From Paralithodes platypus (taxonomy: Eukaryota > Arthropoda > Malacostraca > Decapoda > Lithodidae), in NCBI GenBank assembly GCA_032716605.1, contig CM064506.1, forward strand, positions 20,487,794-20,551,793: a stretch of 64,000 bases of DNA. The letters are read 5' to 3'. The position numbers and the translations under genes were made by a program. Within the stretch, counting starts at the first letter, position 1, and the number at the start of each line of letters is the position of its first letter. Under the pieces are notes generated by a model, which worked only from the letters and a program-made list of their open reading frames with translations, did not search any database and was not told the origin of the DNA. Shown in pieces: positions 38,388 through 48,965 of this stretch.

Positions 38388-40789
38388 ATCTATTGCCTGA
38401 CGCCGTGATCCCCGAAGGGGTGGCCACAAACGAACCGCCCCCATGCACCTCTGTCCCCAGTCAGTCGACGCCCCTCCCCCCAACCAGCACCGCCTTCGTT
38501 CATGTACTTCCTCACTCCATCCTTCCACCTCTCATTCAGTCTACCTCTCCCTCTCTGTCCATCCACCTCGCTCTCGTACACCCTCTTAGTCATTCTCTCG
38601 CTTTCCATACGTTCCATATGGCCGAACCATCTCAAGTTGTTCCTTTTCACACTTTCCAGCACATCTACCTCCACACCACACCTCCTTACTTCCTCATTAG
38701 TCTGTCTATCCCTCTATGTAACTCTGCACGCACTCCTTAAGTAATTCATTTCCACTGCTCTCACTCTTGGTCTAAGTCTCTCAACCAACGTCCATGCTTC
38801 GCTTCCGTAAGTCAGTGTCGGGATTACCACACTGTCATGCAAGGACTTCTTCACTTCCATACTGACCACCCTATTTCTTGTTACTGCTTTCAGCGTTCCT
38901 ACAACCCTCTTCCCCTGTTGTACCCTCTCCCGCACTTCTTCGTCCATAGTCCCATCTTTACTCAACACACTGCCCAGATACTTAAGAGTTGACGATCTCC
39001 ATAGCCTGACCGTTCAGCTTCACCTCACACTCTGTGACTTCACCCCTTTCGAAGACCATAACCTTGCTCTTCCCCGCATTTACCTTCAAATTCCGTTTTT
39101 CGCACACTGTTCCAAACTCATTTACCAGACCCTGCAACTCCCATTCATTATCACTCATCAGAACTGTATCATCCACAAACAGCAGTATAGGTAGCTTCCA
39201 CTCAATTCCCTCCCTTTTCAGCGATACACCAACATCCACTGCTCTTGATAGTATTTCTTTCAAGACTCCATCCATATATACAGTACAGTAAACAATCACG
39301 GGACATCACACACCCCTGTTTCAAACCAACATTCAGGTCAAAGAACTCGCTCTGCTCACTCTCCACACACCTGGCCGCCTTTGCACCCTCATACATGCTG
39401 TTCACTGCTTTCAGCAACTTGCCCTCTACTCCGTATATTCTAAGTACTTTCCACAAACCTTCTCTATCCACTCTGTCATAGGCTTTCTCCAAGTCCATAA
39501 AGGCAACATACACCTTTTGTTTCTTCTCCAGATATTTCTCCACAACACAATTCAGGGTAAAAATCTGATCTACACATCCTCTTCCCTTCCTAAAACCTCC
39601 CTGCTCGTCGCCTATCCATTTCTCCGTTCTCACTCTCACTCTCTCAATCACTACCCTACTGTATACCTTCCCTACTACGCTTAGAAGACATATTCTTTGG
39701 TGGTTACCACACTCCTCTTTCCCCCTTTGCCCTTATATAGGGGGACTATTATGCCAGTCTTCCAGTCATCGGGTGCACTCCCCTTCTCCCATGCTAGTTT
39801 GCACATTTTCCATACCCATTCTATCACTATCTCACCACCATACCTCAACATTTCCCCACACACTCTATCTGTTCCTGGTGCTTTCCCCAACTTCACTCTT
39901 TTCATGGCTTTCCACACTTCTGACCTCCTGATCCCCACCTCCTCCTCCACTACTTCTCTTCTTCTCCCTCCCATATCATATCCAGCTATGTTTGCTGGCT
40001 CTTCATTCCTTACATTTAGCAACTCATTGAAGTACTCCCTCCATTTTTCGATTCTCTCTTGCTTCTCGGCTAGCATTCTCCCATTCTTATCTTTCACACC
40101 CTTACTGTTTCCCTTGCTACCTTCCCTAACTTTCTTGACTTCTTTCCAGAACAGTTTCTTACTCTCCCTCCATTTTACACTCAGATTCCTTCCAAATTCC
40201 TCATCTTCTCTTCTCTTACTTTCCTTCACTACTCTCTTCACCACCCTCTTACTCTCCACGTACCTCGCTCGTTTCTGTCTCTCGAAATCTTTATTCCCTC
40301 TACTACCCAACCACTCTCTATATGCTTTCTTCTTTTCTTCCACAGCTATTCTTACTTCTTCTGTCCACCATGCTGTACCTTTCACTCCCCTCCCTCTTCT
40401 CCTCACTCCACACGTCCTCACATGCTGCACAGATCTCATCCTTAAACACCTTGCTCATCTCCTCCACTTCCTTCATAACTTCCAGGTCGAACCCACCTAG
40501 TCGTCTTTCCACTGCTCTCCTGTACTCCTCCCTGACTTCCTCCTCCTGCAACCTCTCCACCCTCCTCACCATTCCACCCTCCTCTCGCCTCCCTTCAGCT
40601 CTCCTCACCCACTTCTTTTGTATCCTAACCTTAGCTACCACTATATAATGATTAGACAGACCCCCTCCAATACCCCTATACACCCTAGCATCCATCACAG
40701 ATTTCTTCATTCGTTCATCCACACATACATAATCAATCAATGACTTTCATTCCACCAGTCTTATCCTTCATCGTCAACATCCGTTTCCT
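38388..40789 (-). mobile_element. RTE-like LINE, 5'-truncated second copy
   Basis: Flanked by the 12-bp duplication ATAACTATCACT (38376-38387, 40790-40801), so it landed in a minisatellite unit. Encodes, with several frameshifts, the end of the endonuclease (SLIDYVC-like at 40700), the linker, RT motifs EQGGFRKGRGCVDQIF, VAFMDLEKAYDRVDR, LPILLFVDDTVLMSD (Ala of FADD changed to Val) and the C-terminal NNLRWFGHMERM. Older than the 28690 copy. Confidence 0.9.
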
Positions 40790-41109
40790 ATAACTATCAC
40801 TGTGGTTAGTATATTAATAGCTCTAACAACACTACCTTTATATTCTATAACAACATAACTATCACTGTGGTTAGTATATTAATAGCTTTACCAGCACTAC
40901 TTGTATGTGTTCTCTATTAGAAAAATTATCACTATGGTTAGTACAACAATAGTTTTACCAACACTACCTCATCACCACTGTTGATATACTATACCTGGCT
41001 CCAGCAAAATTGACAGTTGATTACACACCTTTTCAGAGCACTTGCTCCGATATTGTCTTTATGTTGTGTGGAACCAAGAAGAAAATTAAGAAGAGATAGG
41101 CGTAGGGAT

Positions 41110-41345
41110 GCAGCGACCCCACCGCCCGCCACTTCGGTGGTGCAGTCAGTCTCTGTAGCAGTTACGGTGATTTCTTGTTACTGCCTTATTGTAGCACGGT
41201 TAAGGCTGGTGTGGTGCGATTTCGCCAGGTGCAAGTGCTTCAGGGGGACTTTGTTGAGTCTTGCTGAGACACTGTTAGCGCTAAACCAACATCAGCCACA
41301 ATGATAACATGATGGGGTGTTGTTGTGGCAAGACTTTGTTGTACT
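41110..41345 (+). repeat. F repeat copy
   Basis: Shares GGTTAAGGCTGGTGTGG, AGGTGCAAGTGCT, CAGGGGGACTTTGTTGAGTC and CATCAGCCACA with 43150-43330 and 10910-11040. Confidence 0.5.
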
Positions 41346-41799
41346 GTACTACACTAAAGAGACTAAAAGCACGCTCTCTGTGGATGAAGTGGTCTTTAAA
41401 CTTGTATTTACTTGTATGAGTGTATAGGCATTTAGTTATCTCTGATTAGCTAATATTTGTCTTGCGATTATAGTTATGCTTTAGTTTGCTGTGTTTGGCA
41501 GGCATTTCAGTTAAGTTATCCAGTTTCTCAAATATATTAAGACAAACTTAGTACAGTATACAGTAGATAACTTTCATAATCCACATACAGGTCTCCCTCG
41601 ATTAAAGATTGGGTAACGTTCCTGAAAACCTGATCATAAATAGAAAAATCATATAGCAAACTCTAAAATTAATGGGGTAAATGGGGATGCATTCTGGGAC
41701 CAGCCAAAACCCTAACACAAACACCTAAAAAACCTATAATAATATCGTAAATCGGGGCATCGGATAGTGAGGGAGACCAGTATTTAATTTAATGGTTTT

Positions 41800-42110
41800 G
41801 TATGTTGTTGTTGTTCCCCAAGCTGCCTGGCCGAACAGCCCCAAGGCCCCGAGCAATTCCAAGGCCATAACCGAGCGCCCCCACAGAACCCTCCCTGCCG
41901 ACCACAATAAAGCCTGGGTGACCGAAGCCACTCCATGGCGGGGAGCTGAGGAGGGTGCAGAAACGCCCGGGAAACCAAAGCCCCACCCAGGGCCCTGTGC
42001 CCCTCAGCAATTATGAAGAGAAAGTTGAGGGGCAAGGGAAAAATGTGACGCTTTGGCTTCCAATCTTGGTAGATTGGGAGGTCAATCCACGGAAGAGACG
42101 CCGTCACTTG
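41800..42110 (-). mobile_element. SINE-like element with AAC tail, second copy
   Basis: Reverse copy of the exon 6 insert (10329-10664), with only three tail units (as TTGTTGTTG at 41803-41815). Good similarity over ~300 bp including CTCTTCCGTGGATTGACCTC. Confidence 0.75.
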
Positions 42111-42275
42111 AGATCTAGAAAATATATAAGTTAAAGGAACAGTCAGAGTAAGCTATGGGTATGGCAGAGATCGCTCAGTTCTCACTCTGATAGACCAGCC
42201 CATCACCATCATGGTTTTGTATTCATGTATTCTGTTTATGTATGTATGTATTTTGTATAATCTTTTGTATTCCAG

Positions 42276-42479
42276 AGTGGACAAGCAGCAAATGAAGCAT
42301 TGAGCCTGAACATCTGGTCTGACCTTGAACTAGACACCCACTGCCAGGACGGACTACGATGCTGTAGACGTGTGTTTTCTCACCTCACACTACCCGAGGG
42401 CAACACACTGCAGGTCCCTCGTAACTTCTACCTCATGGGACGACCAAAGGACGCCCCCCTCCTACATGCCCAGCTCCAG
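42276..42479 (+). CDS. MANBA: Beta-mannosidase exon 16
   Basis: Acceptor GTATTCCAG, donor GTGGGA, phases 0 and 0. Encodes ALSLNIWSDLELDTHCQDGL, LPEGNTLQVPRNFYLMGR; corresponds to the cysteine-containing, less conserved C-terminal domain. Confidence 0.85.
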
Positions 42480-42669
42480 GTGGGATTTTATTTAACTACT
42501 TTTGCCTTTATTCTGACTATCATTAGAACTATATTGTTAAGCTTAGGTGGGCGGTCACTGTGGTGTGCTCCACTGCATGTCTGCCTGCTGAGACCGGAAC
42601 TTCTCCGGGAGGTCGGAGGCCGGGGGAGTGCTGGAGGCCCTTAGTGATCCTTGGTATCTGGGTCTTATC

Positions 42670-43330
42670 CTGGGTGACCTACTGTAGATGTGTGTGAATT
42701 ATTTTTTTTTTTTTTTTTTTTTTTTTTGTGCTGTCCCTGTTCGGGCTCTGTCTCAATTTGGCCACCCCCAGCTATGGGGTATGTGCCTGAGTATATACAT
42801 ACTGTACATGCATAACCCCAGGGGGTAAGGGGGCCTTCATCTAATGGTGGAGTAAAAAACAAATATGCTTCACGCATCCTACTGCAAGTCGTACAAGGCG
42901 ACTAATAGGGGGGATGGCGATAGACTTGTGGACCAACAGCCATTACTATGCAATAAAGTCTTTATCTTAGCACTGTCTTGGTATGGCACTGCTGAGGCTG
43001 ATGGGGTGCGGATAGGTGCCACAGGGGACTGAGTCTTACCTGGGCGCTGTTTGGCACCACACCTGTGTCCGCAACAGTGTTTGCATATTGGAGCAGTGTT
43101 GGGGCAGGACTTTATTGTTCTATAGTCCAAATTGCCTAATATACAGTAGTCTTGTTATGTCTTTTTGTAACACTGTTAAGGCTGGTGTGGTTGCAGATAC
43201 TGCAGGTGCAAGTGCTGCAGGGGGACTCTGTTGAGTCTTGCTGAGGCATGGTTAGCACTATACCAACATCAGCCACAGTAATGACTTTGTAGGGCAGTGC
43301 CGTGGCGGGACTTTATTGTACTACAGTACA
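42670..43330. repeat. D repeat and two F repeats
   Basis: 42670-42830: inverted D repeat with poly-T. 42940-43135 and 43150-43330: F repeats with GGACTTTATTGT ends. Nothing coding. Confidence 0.45.
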
Positions 43331-43965
43331 CTCCAACTACTGATAGGCAACCCCGCCTGAGCCGTTACAATGCATGTAATGGAAAATTATGCTAAACCAA
43401 TGTATGTATACGTGCATAGGAACAAAAGGCACTGAAAGCTTAGCCCCTTGAAGATTATGATGCATTTTGACATTAAATTCTGGCTGAATTAATTAACTGT
43501 GTTAGAAACGTGAGTTTTTCTCCTGGGCGACCTAGATGTGTGTGAATTTGTGTTCTGTTTTTTGTTTTTTGTTGTGTTGTCCTATTGAGGCTATCTTGAG
43601 TTGGCCACCCTAAAAAAAAAAAAAAAAAAAAATGTATGTTCCAGAGTAGGCTATATACAGTAGATTAATAGATAGAAACGTAAGTAAGTAAGACTGTAAG
43701 ATTGTTTTAGTCTCCCATTCCTCTAGTATCAGGCAGGTGTTGCCTTATGCATTTATGTTTAATGCTAAAGTTTGGACTTTGCAGTACTTTTTAAGTGCTT
43801 GACCTTGCATTGTGAGGTTGGTACTATGAGCTCTGTGCCCCATAAATGTTTCTTTCCTCATAAGCAGTACGCTATTCATAGTGCAGTTGGGTCCAGTACA
43901 TGATTAGATTGATATGATGATATCCATTATTCGATACATGGATATTTATCATGGTCATGTGCTGA

Positions 43966-44290
43966 ACCTTAACTGTCTTGATGGGGTAATGGTTAGAGCA
44001 TGTAAGTTTTGTACAGTATGTGGTATCCTGGGTTCGTATTCTGAGAGGATCACATGCTTTCATAAATTTCATTTCGTCTTAAGAATGATGTTACTTAATA
44101 CCCTTCCTAAGTTGCAGTTGGGATGTGTGTACATGCTTAGATTGATATGCAGGATTCGAAGTTGCATAATAAATCGTAGGCAGTGTCCACCAACCTTTAA
44201 CCAACCGAATCCACGGACTGCCACATGTGTTTGTAAATTTCATTAATCGATTTTAGGAGTATGGTTGGTTGTTGGAAGGAACATAATAAC
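43966..44290 (+). mobile_element. SINE-A pair
   Basis: One copy at 43966-44095 (TGGGGTAATGGTTAGAGCA, GGTTCGTATTC) and a partial one at 44195-44290 (CGAATCCACGGACTGCCACA). A decayed R2 scrap follows near 44345. Confidence 0.5.
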
Positions 44291-44427
44291 TGAATAAAAT
44301 CTTCTAATAATTGCCAAAAAAATACACAGAAAAGAAATACATAATCGGATCTTGGAAGGGTTAATTATTAAACTAAAGTTTTGACTATACATTATTTTTC
44401 AAGTGTTCAACCCTTACCTACCCCCAG

Positions 44428-44739
44428 GTGAGTGGTGTATCAGAGCCGGTAGTGTCCAGCGGGAGCAACTGGACCTTTACCGTGAGCGTGACCAGCGATG
44501 CCGTGGCGCTCTTCGTGTGGCTCCAGACGGACGTGGCGGGCATCCTCTCCGACAACGGCTTCATCATGACCCAAGCTTCAGTGGAGGTTCTCTTCTACGC
44601 CGACAAAGAAACCACCAAGAGTGAACTGGAGGCTTCACTAACGGTCATGTCTCTCACCGACACATACACCACACAGGAGGGACTTAGAGATCGAGCCTTC
44701 CACCCTAACGACCTCAATAATGTAATTTATTTACACTAG
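44428..44739 (+). CDS. MANBA: Beta-mannosidase exon 17, terminal
   Basis: Acceptor CTACCCCCAG, phase 0, stop TAG 44737-44739. Encodes NWTFTVSVTSDAVALFVWL, GILSDNGFIMTQ, VLFYADKETTKSELEAS and VMSLTDTY, the end of the family, plus 21 extra residues. AATAAA occurs at 44741. A GTAATT at 44722 could act as a donor to a further exon but is not needed. Confidence 0.9.
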   Translation: MSGVSEPVVSSGSNWTFTVSVTSDAVALFVWLQTDVAGILSDNGFIMTQASVEVLFYADKETTKSELEASLTVMSLTDTYTTQEGLRDRAFHPNDLNNVIYLH

Positions 44740-44749
44740 GAATAAATTG

Positions 44750-45080
44750 TAAGACTTGCAAAATAAACACACAAAACCAAAAAAACACAAATTCACACAC
44801 ATCTAGGTATTGGGAGTGAAATTAATAAATTAGATTATAATATTTGCTGTACTGGGTCCTCTTCTACACTGACGATTACACCACACAGATCCCCAAGGAG
44901 CAAGAGGGACTACTTAAATTGTAAAACTTGCAAAACATACAAGCCAAAACAGCAACTCAACATAAAAAACAAAACCAAATATAAATTCACACACATCTAG
45001 GTCGCCCAGGAGAAGACCCAGAAACCCAGGATCACTAGGGGCCTCCAGCATTTCCTCGGCCCCAGACCACCCGGAGAGGT
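44750..45080 (+). repeat. D repeat copies
   Basis: Two overlapping D-type tails (AATTCACACACATCTAGGT.. twice, at 44790 and 44980) with A-rich intervals. Confidence 0.45.
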
Positions 45081-45559
45081 TCTGGTCTCGTGTAGCGGCA
45101 TGAATTATAGCGATATTCTGGAGATTTGAGCCATTTTAAAGTGAAATTATAGAGATTGTGGCAATATTTTAGCTATTTCCGACTTTGTTTGGTATATTCC
45201 TGTCTCACATTAAGGTTGTATGGCATTTACTCTGTGATAATAGCATAAATACTGTGGCCAAAGCTGTGATCATTTAATTATTATCAATTATATCAATTCC
45301 AAGTGCAATTAATATTTTTGCAATGCTCACAATTTTATCTACAGTATTCAGTAGTACATATGAAATTTTTTGTAGCTGAATTTTATAGGAAATGATTATA
45401 TTTATACAGCATTTAACATTAATGTTGATATGTATATTGATATCTGATATAAACCAATACATTTTATTGGATGCAATATGGAGTATTCTTTATTCCCTTG
45501 ACTTGTGTCTTAGTATATTAAGGTGGGATGGGTGTATTTATTTACTCATTTATATATAG

Positions 45560-45880
45560 TTTTATCTTTTTTTAGTTTCCTCCCTAGACTTTCATCAAGC
45601 TTAAAAAACACCCTCAGAAGACCCTCCTTCAAGATTAATTTGTACATTTTTCGGTAGAAAAATGTTCCGGCCTCATCTTAAGCTACAGGCTCGCTATCGC
45701 TCGCCAGGAAAAAATTGACACCTAAATGGCACAAAAGGTATTAAAATTGATAAAGAAATGAGGCGAAGGGTCATAAAATGAGGCGAAGGGTCATAAAATA
45801 GCCAAACTAATGGGCGATCTTCTTGAAATATCAACATTAATGGGGCTAAACATGAGGGAGAAGGGAGTCCAAGAAGAACA
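45560..45880 (-). repeat. R1 repeat
   Basis: Long copy with the TTTCGGTAGAAAAATGTTCC block, GGCTCGCTATCGCTCGCCAG and modules including one tandemly repeated (GAGGCGAAGGGTCATAAAAT twice at 45760-45800). Confidence 0.65.
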
Positions 45881-45954
45881 AAAATCTCACATTTTATTTT
45901 GTTACAAAATCTTAACCCTATCAGCAGACATGGAAGCATAATTAATTAAACTTA

Positions 45955-46100
45955 TTCTGGCTATAATTAGATGATTATATTAAGATTGTGAAGTACCTCT
46001 CGGAATCTGAGGGGTTTGAAGCAACTCAATTATGCATCCGACTCCCAAAGATCCTCCCTAAGCTGAATAAAATCGTCTAATGATAGAATAAACATTTATA
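45955..46100. mobile_element. R2 foldback MITE, diverged
   Basis: TCTGGCTATAATTAGATGAT and TAAGCTGAATAAAATCGTCTAATG arms; see 53137. Confidence 0.55.
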
Positions 46101-46134
46101 AGGCGTCATAATCCTCAAGGGGAATACTGTATTG

Positions 46135-46830
46135 CCAGGAAATAGACGAGACAGAGTAAGGAGCAAGGGAACGTGAAATTGGTCCCAGACCCTAAGAATT
46201 GGAACTTTAAATGTCTGTTCGGGCTCTGTCTCAAGTCAGCCACCCCCAGCTATGGGGTATGTGTCTGAGTATATACATACATTACATACAATACAAAAGG
46301 GAAAGAAACCATGCCCGCCAGCCAAAAAAAACAAAAAAAGACAAATTGTGTTTTGTTTTGTTTTTCTGACGTGTTGTGATGTCCCTGTTCGGGCTCTGTC
46401 TCGAGTCGGCCACCCCCATAAAAAAAAAAAAAAAAAAAAAAAAGGAAAACTGGGGAAGGTGCCAGAGTACATACATACATACATACAGTACTTACATAAA
46501 TACATACATACATACATACTTGAATACATACATACATACATACATACATAGGCTACATACATACATACTTACATACATACTTATATGAATAAATGTATGT
46601 ACAGTAGCATATATACACAGGCACATAACCCATAGCTAAGGATGGTCGACTCGAGACAGAGCCCGAATAGGGACAAAATAACAACATAAAAAAAAAAAAA
46701 ATAATACTAATAATAATAACAAATAATAATATATAAATAAATCACACATATCTAGGACGCCCAGGAGAAGACTCAGAGACCTAGGACTAGCCTTCTATGA
46801 GGGTCAAAATAAGATATACAAGTTGTTTAC
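46135..46830. repeat. D repeats with CATA microsatellite
   Basis: Inverted D copy with its CTTTAAA..GGGTCTGG body (46135-46300), another D end (46370-46480), (CATA)n at 46471-46590 and a plus-strand D copy (46600-46830). Apparent open frames over the microsatellite are not genes. Confidence 0.55.
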
Positions 46831-47404
46831 AGTAAGGTATACATAATGGAGTCTAAAAGAATAGCCTGTCATTCCCCCGATAGAAGCCCCTACTTATCAG
46901 CCACTGTTATCAACACTGCAGCAGACGACGAACCCAGAACAAGTAAGTAACACCAATTTACTCAACCATTGGACCACCTCAGGCCACCCAAGGGTATTAT
47001 ATGGTATAGTATAACCTTAGATCATCATAGAAAACAGTGATATTGATGGTGGGCTTATATAGCATCTATAATGAGCATTTACAACTCTAATCAAATCCAA
47101 AACTCTCTCTGACGCATGCGCAGTAGTATTTTCAGCCTGATGCCATTTTGGCGACAGATGTGTACAGTTGTCCACGGGTCCAGCTATTATGTAGCTACTT
47201 GTTATGTTATTACATTGATTATACGTGTTGTCCCTGTTCGGGCTCTGTCTCGAGTCGTCCACCCCAAGCTATGGGGTATCTGCCTAAGTATATAGATATA
47301 TAGCTAGATCTAGATATGTATATGCGTAGAAATAATTACAAATATACCTAAAATAGACTTGAAAGATAATGTCATATAGGCCTACCTGTAAATAGCAAAA
47401 ATTA

Positions 47405-47580
47405 AACATGATTAGCGAGGGCAATTCGCACCAAAATGGCATGAAATGGGGCGAAAGGTCTTAAAATTGCCAAACTAATTAGGCGAACCTCTTGATATGT
47501 CAAAACCGATGGGGCTAAACATGAGGGAGAAGGGGGTCCAGAAAAAGAACCCTGAAGTGAAAATCTCCCCTTAAGAATTG
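47405..47580 (-). repeat. R1 repeat, 3' modules only
   Basis: Only the GGCGAAAGGTCTTAAAATTG type modules and the AAACATGAGGGAGAAGGGGG end. Confidence 0.55.
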
Positions 47581-47754
47581 CCCTAACCAACTATGCCACC
47601 TTAATATAACAGAAGGTATGATCATAATGACACATAGAGGAAACTAATGAATACTGCTAATAATTAATTAGAACTAATAAATAATCATATATATATAAAT
47701 TAATGTCGCTAATAAAAATAGAACGGAGATTGTAAGGCAGTTGGTGAATTCAAT

Positions 47755-48130
47755 GCATTATGGGCGGAGTGTACTGACAAAACAGTGAGTCTTTAATGTT
47801 GTTACCAAAATCTGCCCATCCAGCCTCCGCCCACTTATAGTGGGTGGAATCTGGTGACATAAGGGACATAATTTCACCAAACTCCGCCCACTACTTCAAT
47901 AGTGGGTGTAGTTTGGTGACATAATGGGCGTCACCAGTGTCACCAAACTCCGCCCACTTCTTCCAGAGTGGGTGGAATTTGGTTATGGGGAGTCACAGGC
48001 CAATCAGAGTCACCAAACTCAGCCCACTTCCTTAATAGTGGGTGGAGTTAGGTGACATAAGAGGCGTCACCAATGTCACCAAGCTCCGCCCACCACCTCC
48101 CAGCATTGTGATAGGCCTACAGTAACCCCG
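47755..48130. repeat. Tandem hairpin repeats (CACCAAACTCCGCCCACTT units)
   Basis: Four to five ~85-bp units, each an inverted repeat: CACCAAACTCCGCCCACT ... AGTGGGTGGAGTTTGGTGAC, separated by ATAATGGGCGTCACCARTG. Stems of 17-19 bp with short loops. Confidence 0.7.
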
Positions 48131-48189
48131 CCCCCTTCATACACCATATTGACCATAATATACCATACTCATACTACCGATAATAACCC

Positions 48190-48330
48190 CTTCATTATAT
48201 TCTGGCAACTATAGTAGATGATTTTACACAGCTTAGAAAGAACCTGAGGGGATATAATTGTCCCTTTATTAATTGTCAGAACTCCTTCCTAAACTAAGTA
48301 AAATCGTCTACTAATAGCCAAAATATAATG
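48190..48330. mobile_element. R2 foldback MITE
   Basis: TTCTGGCAACTATAGTAGATG left arm, TAAACTAAGTAAAATCGTCTACTA right arm. Confidence 0.5.
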
Positions 48331-48369
48331 TTTGTTTCAATTCGATTGTGGTGTTATTGCTTCACATAT

Positions 48370-48586
48370 AAGCCGGTATCACACGAGAGCTTTTATAGTC
48401 AACATTCGATGATCAAAATTTTTCTGGCAACATTTCTGGAATATTTTGCACTGGTATCGGAAACTAGACTGTTGGCAGATGAACTTATAGTAACCGAAAT
48501 ATTGTAAATGTTGACCTCATAAGCTGCCAGACCAGTGTTCAGGATAAATGTTGAGTGAAAAAGCGCACGTGTGATACCAGCTTTAG
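48370..48586. mobile_element. MITE (same family as 33258)
   Basis: TAAGCCGGTATCACACGAGA and CACGTGTGATACCAGCTTTA ends; internally TGTTGACCTCATAAGCTGCC is shared with the reversed copy at 33258. Confidence 0.65.
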
Positions 48587-48659
48587 TATACGTCTATGTG
48601 TACATTTAATATGTTCAGGATTTTGTATTTCCTTCATATTTACCTCATTTATGAATTGA

Positions 48660-48810
48660 TTTTTATTTTTATTTTGGGTAACATTGGAGGATTAAAAGCA
48701 GTTTAGGAAGGATCTTGAGCAATCAGAGGGGTAAAAAGGATCTCAATTAACCCTTAAACGTTCTCAGATCCTTCCTAATCTTAATAAACTCATCCAATGA
48801 TAACCAGAAT
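48660..48810. mobile_element. R2 foldback MITE, diverged
   Basis: TTAGGAAGGATCTTGAGCAA and TCCTTCCTAATCTTAATAAA arms. Confidence 0.5.
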
Positions 48811-48870
48811 AATATGAGTAAGTGTGTCCTCGAATACTGAAAAGCTAATTTATTTTATTATTCATTGCAG

Positions 48871-48965
48871 ATGGTGTTTTTGGCGGTAACAAGGATGACG
48901 TCGGAGCATTTGGACTACAACACGTCTTTCCTCAGCTGGACAAAATCGCCCTCTGCGCCCCCCTC
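48871..48965 (+). other. Exon-like open stretch before the satellite
   Basis: A good acceptor (TTCATTGCAG) is followed by an open frame MVFLAVTRMTSEHLDYNTSF then LSWTKSPSAP, which continues into the satellite and stops near 49042. It is in phase with a possible GTAATT donor in exon 17. No homology recognised. The last part, ATCGCCCTCTGCGC, resembles the satellite unit. Confidence 0.3.

Larger units (their letters stand above)
37166..40990 (+). repeat. Minisatellite built from the exon 15 end and donor (interrupted)
   Basis: Roughly a dozen ~65-bp units of the form AACWACTATCACTGTGGTTAGTA, TATTAATAGCTCTAACAACACTACC, TATTCTCTAACAAC. The block ACTATCACTGTGGTTAGTA is identical to the exon 15/intron junction at 36859-36877. 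Arrays lie at 37166-37614, 38237-38375 and 40802-40985, separated by a piggyBac-like element and an RTE LINE. Confidence 0.8.
5468..44739 (+). pseudogene. MANBA: Beta-mannosidase (GH2) locus, 17 exons, interrupted
   Basis: Beta-mannosidase removes terminal beta-linked mannose from N-glycan fragments, usually in the lysosome. Seventeen exons, in order and with matching splice phases apart from the breaks listed here, cover the family from the N-terminal jelly-roll domain to the C-terminal SLTDTY. The catalytic acid/base Glu (GNNENE, 20872-20874) and nucleophile Glu (ASEYG, 24913-24915) are both present. Breaks: SINE-like insertion in exon 6, frame break in exon 8 (about 19583-19589), LINE insertion in exon 10, frame break in exon 13 (about 34373) and an out-of-phase exon 13/14 junction. 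Long transposon frames nearby are intact, so general sequencing error is not a good explanation. Splice sites are otherwise good, so the loss, if real, is recent. An intact paralogue elsewhere is likely. Confidence 0.85.

Noticed and set aside
39697..40500. 267-codon plus-strand frame
   Set aside because: Antisense of the second RTE copy; same shadow as at 29647.
46236..46588. Tyr/Val/Cys-rich frames near the CATA microsatellite
   Set aside because: Produced by simple repeats and poly-A/T runs on both strands.
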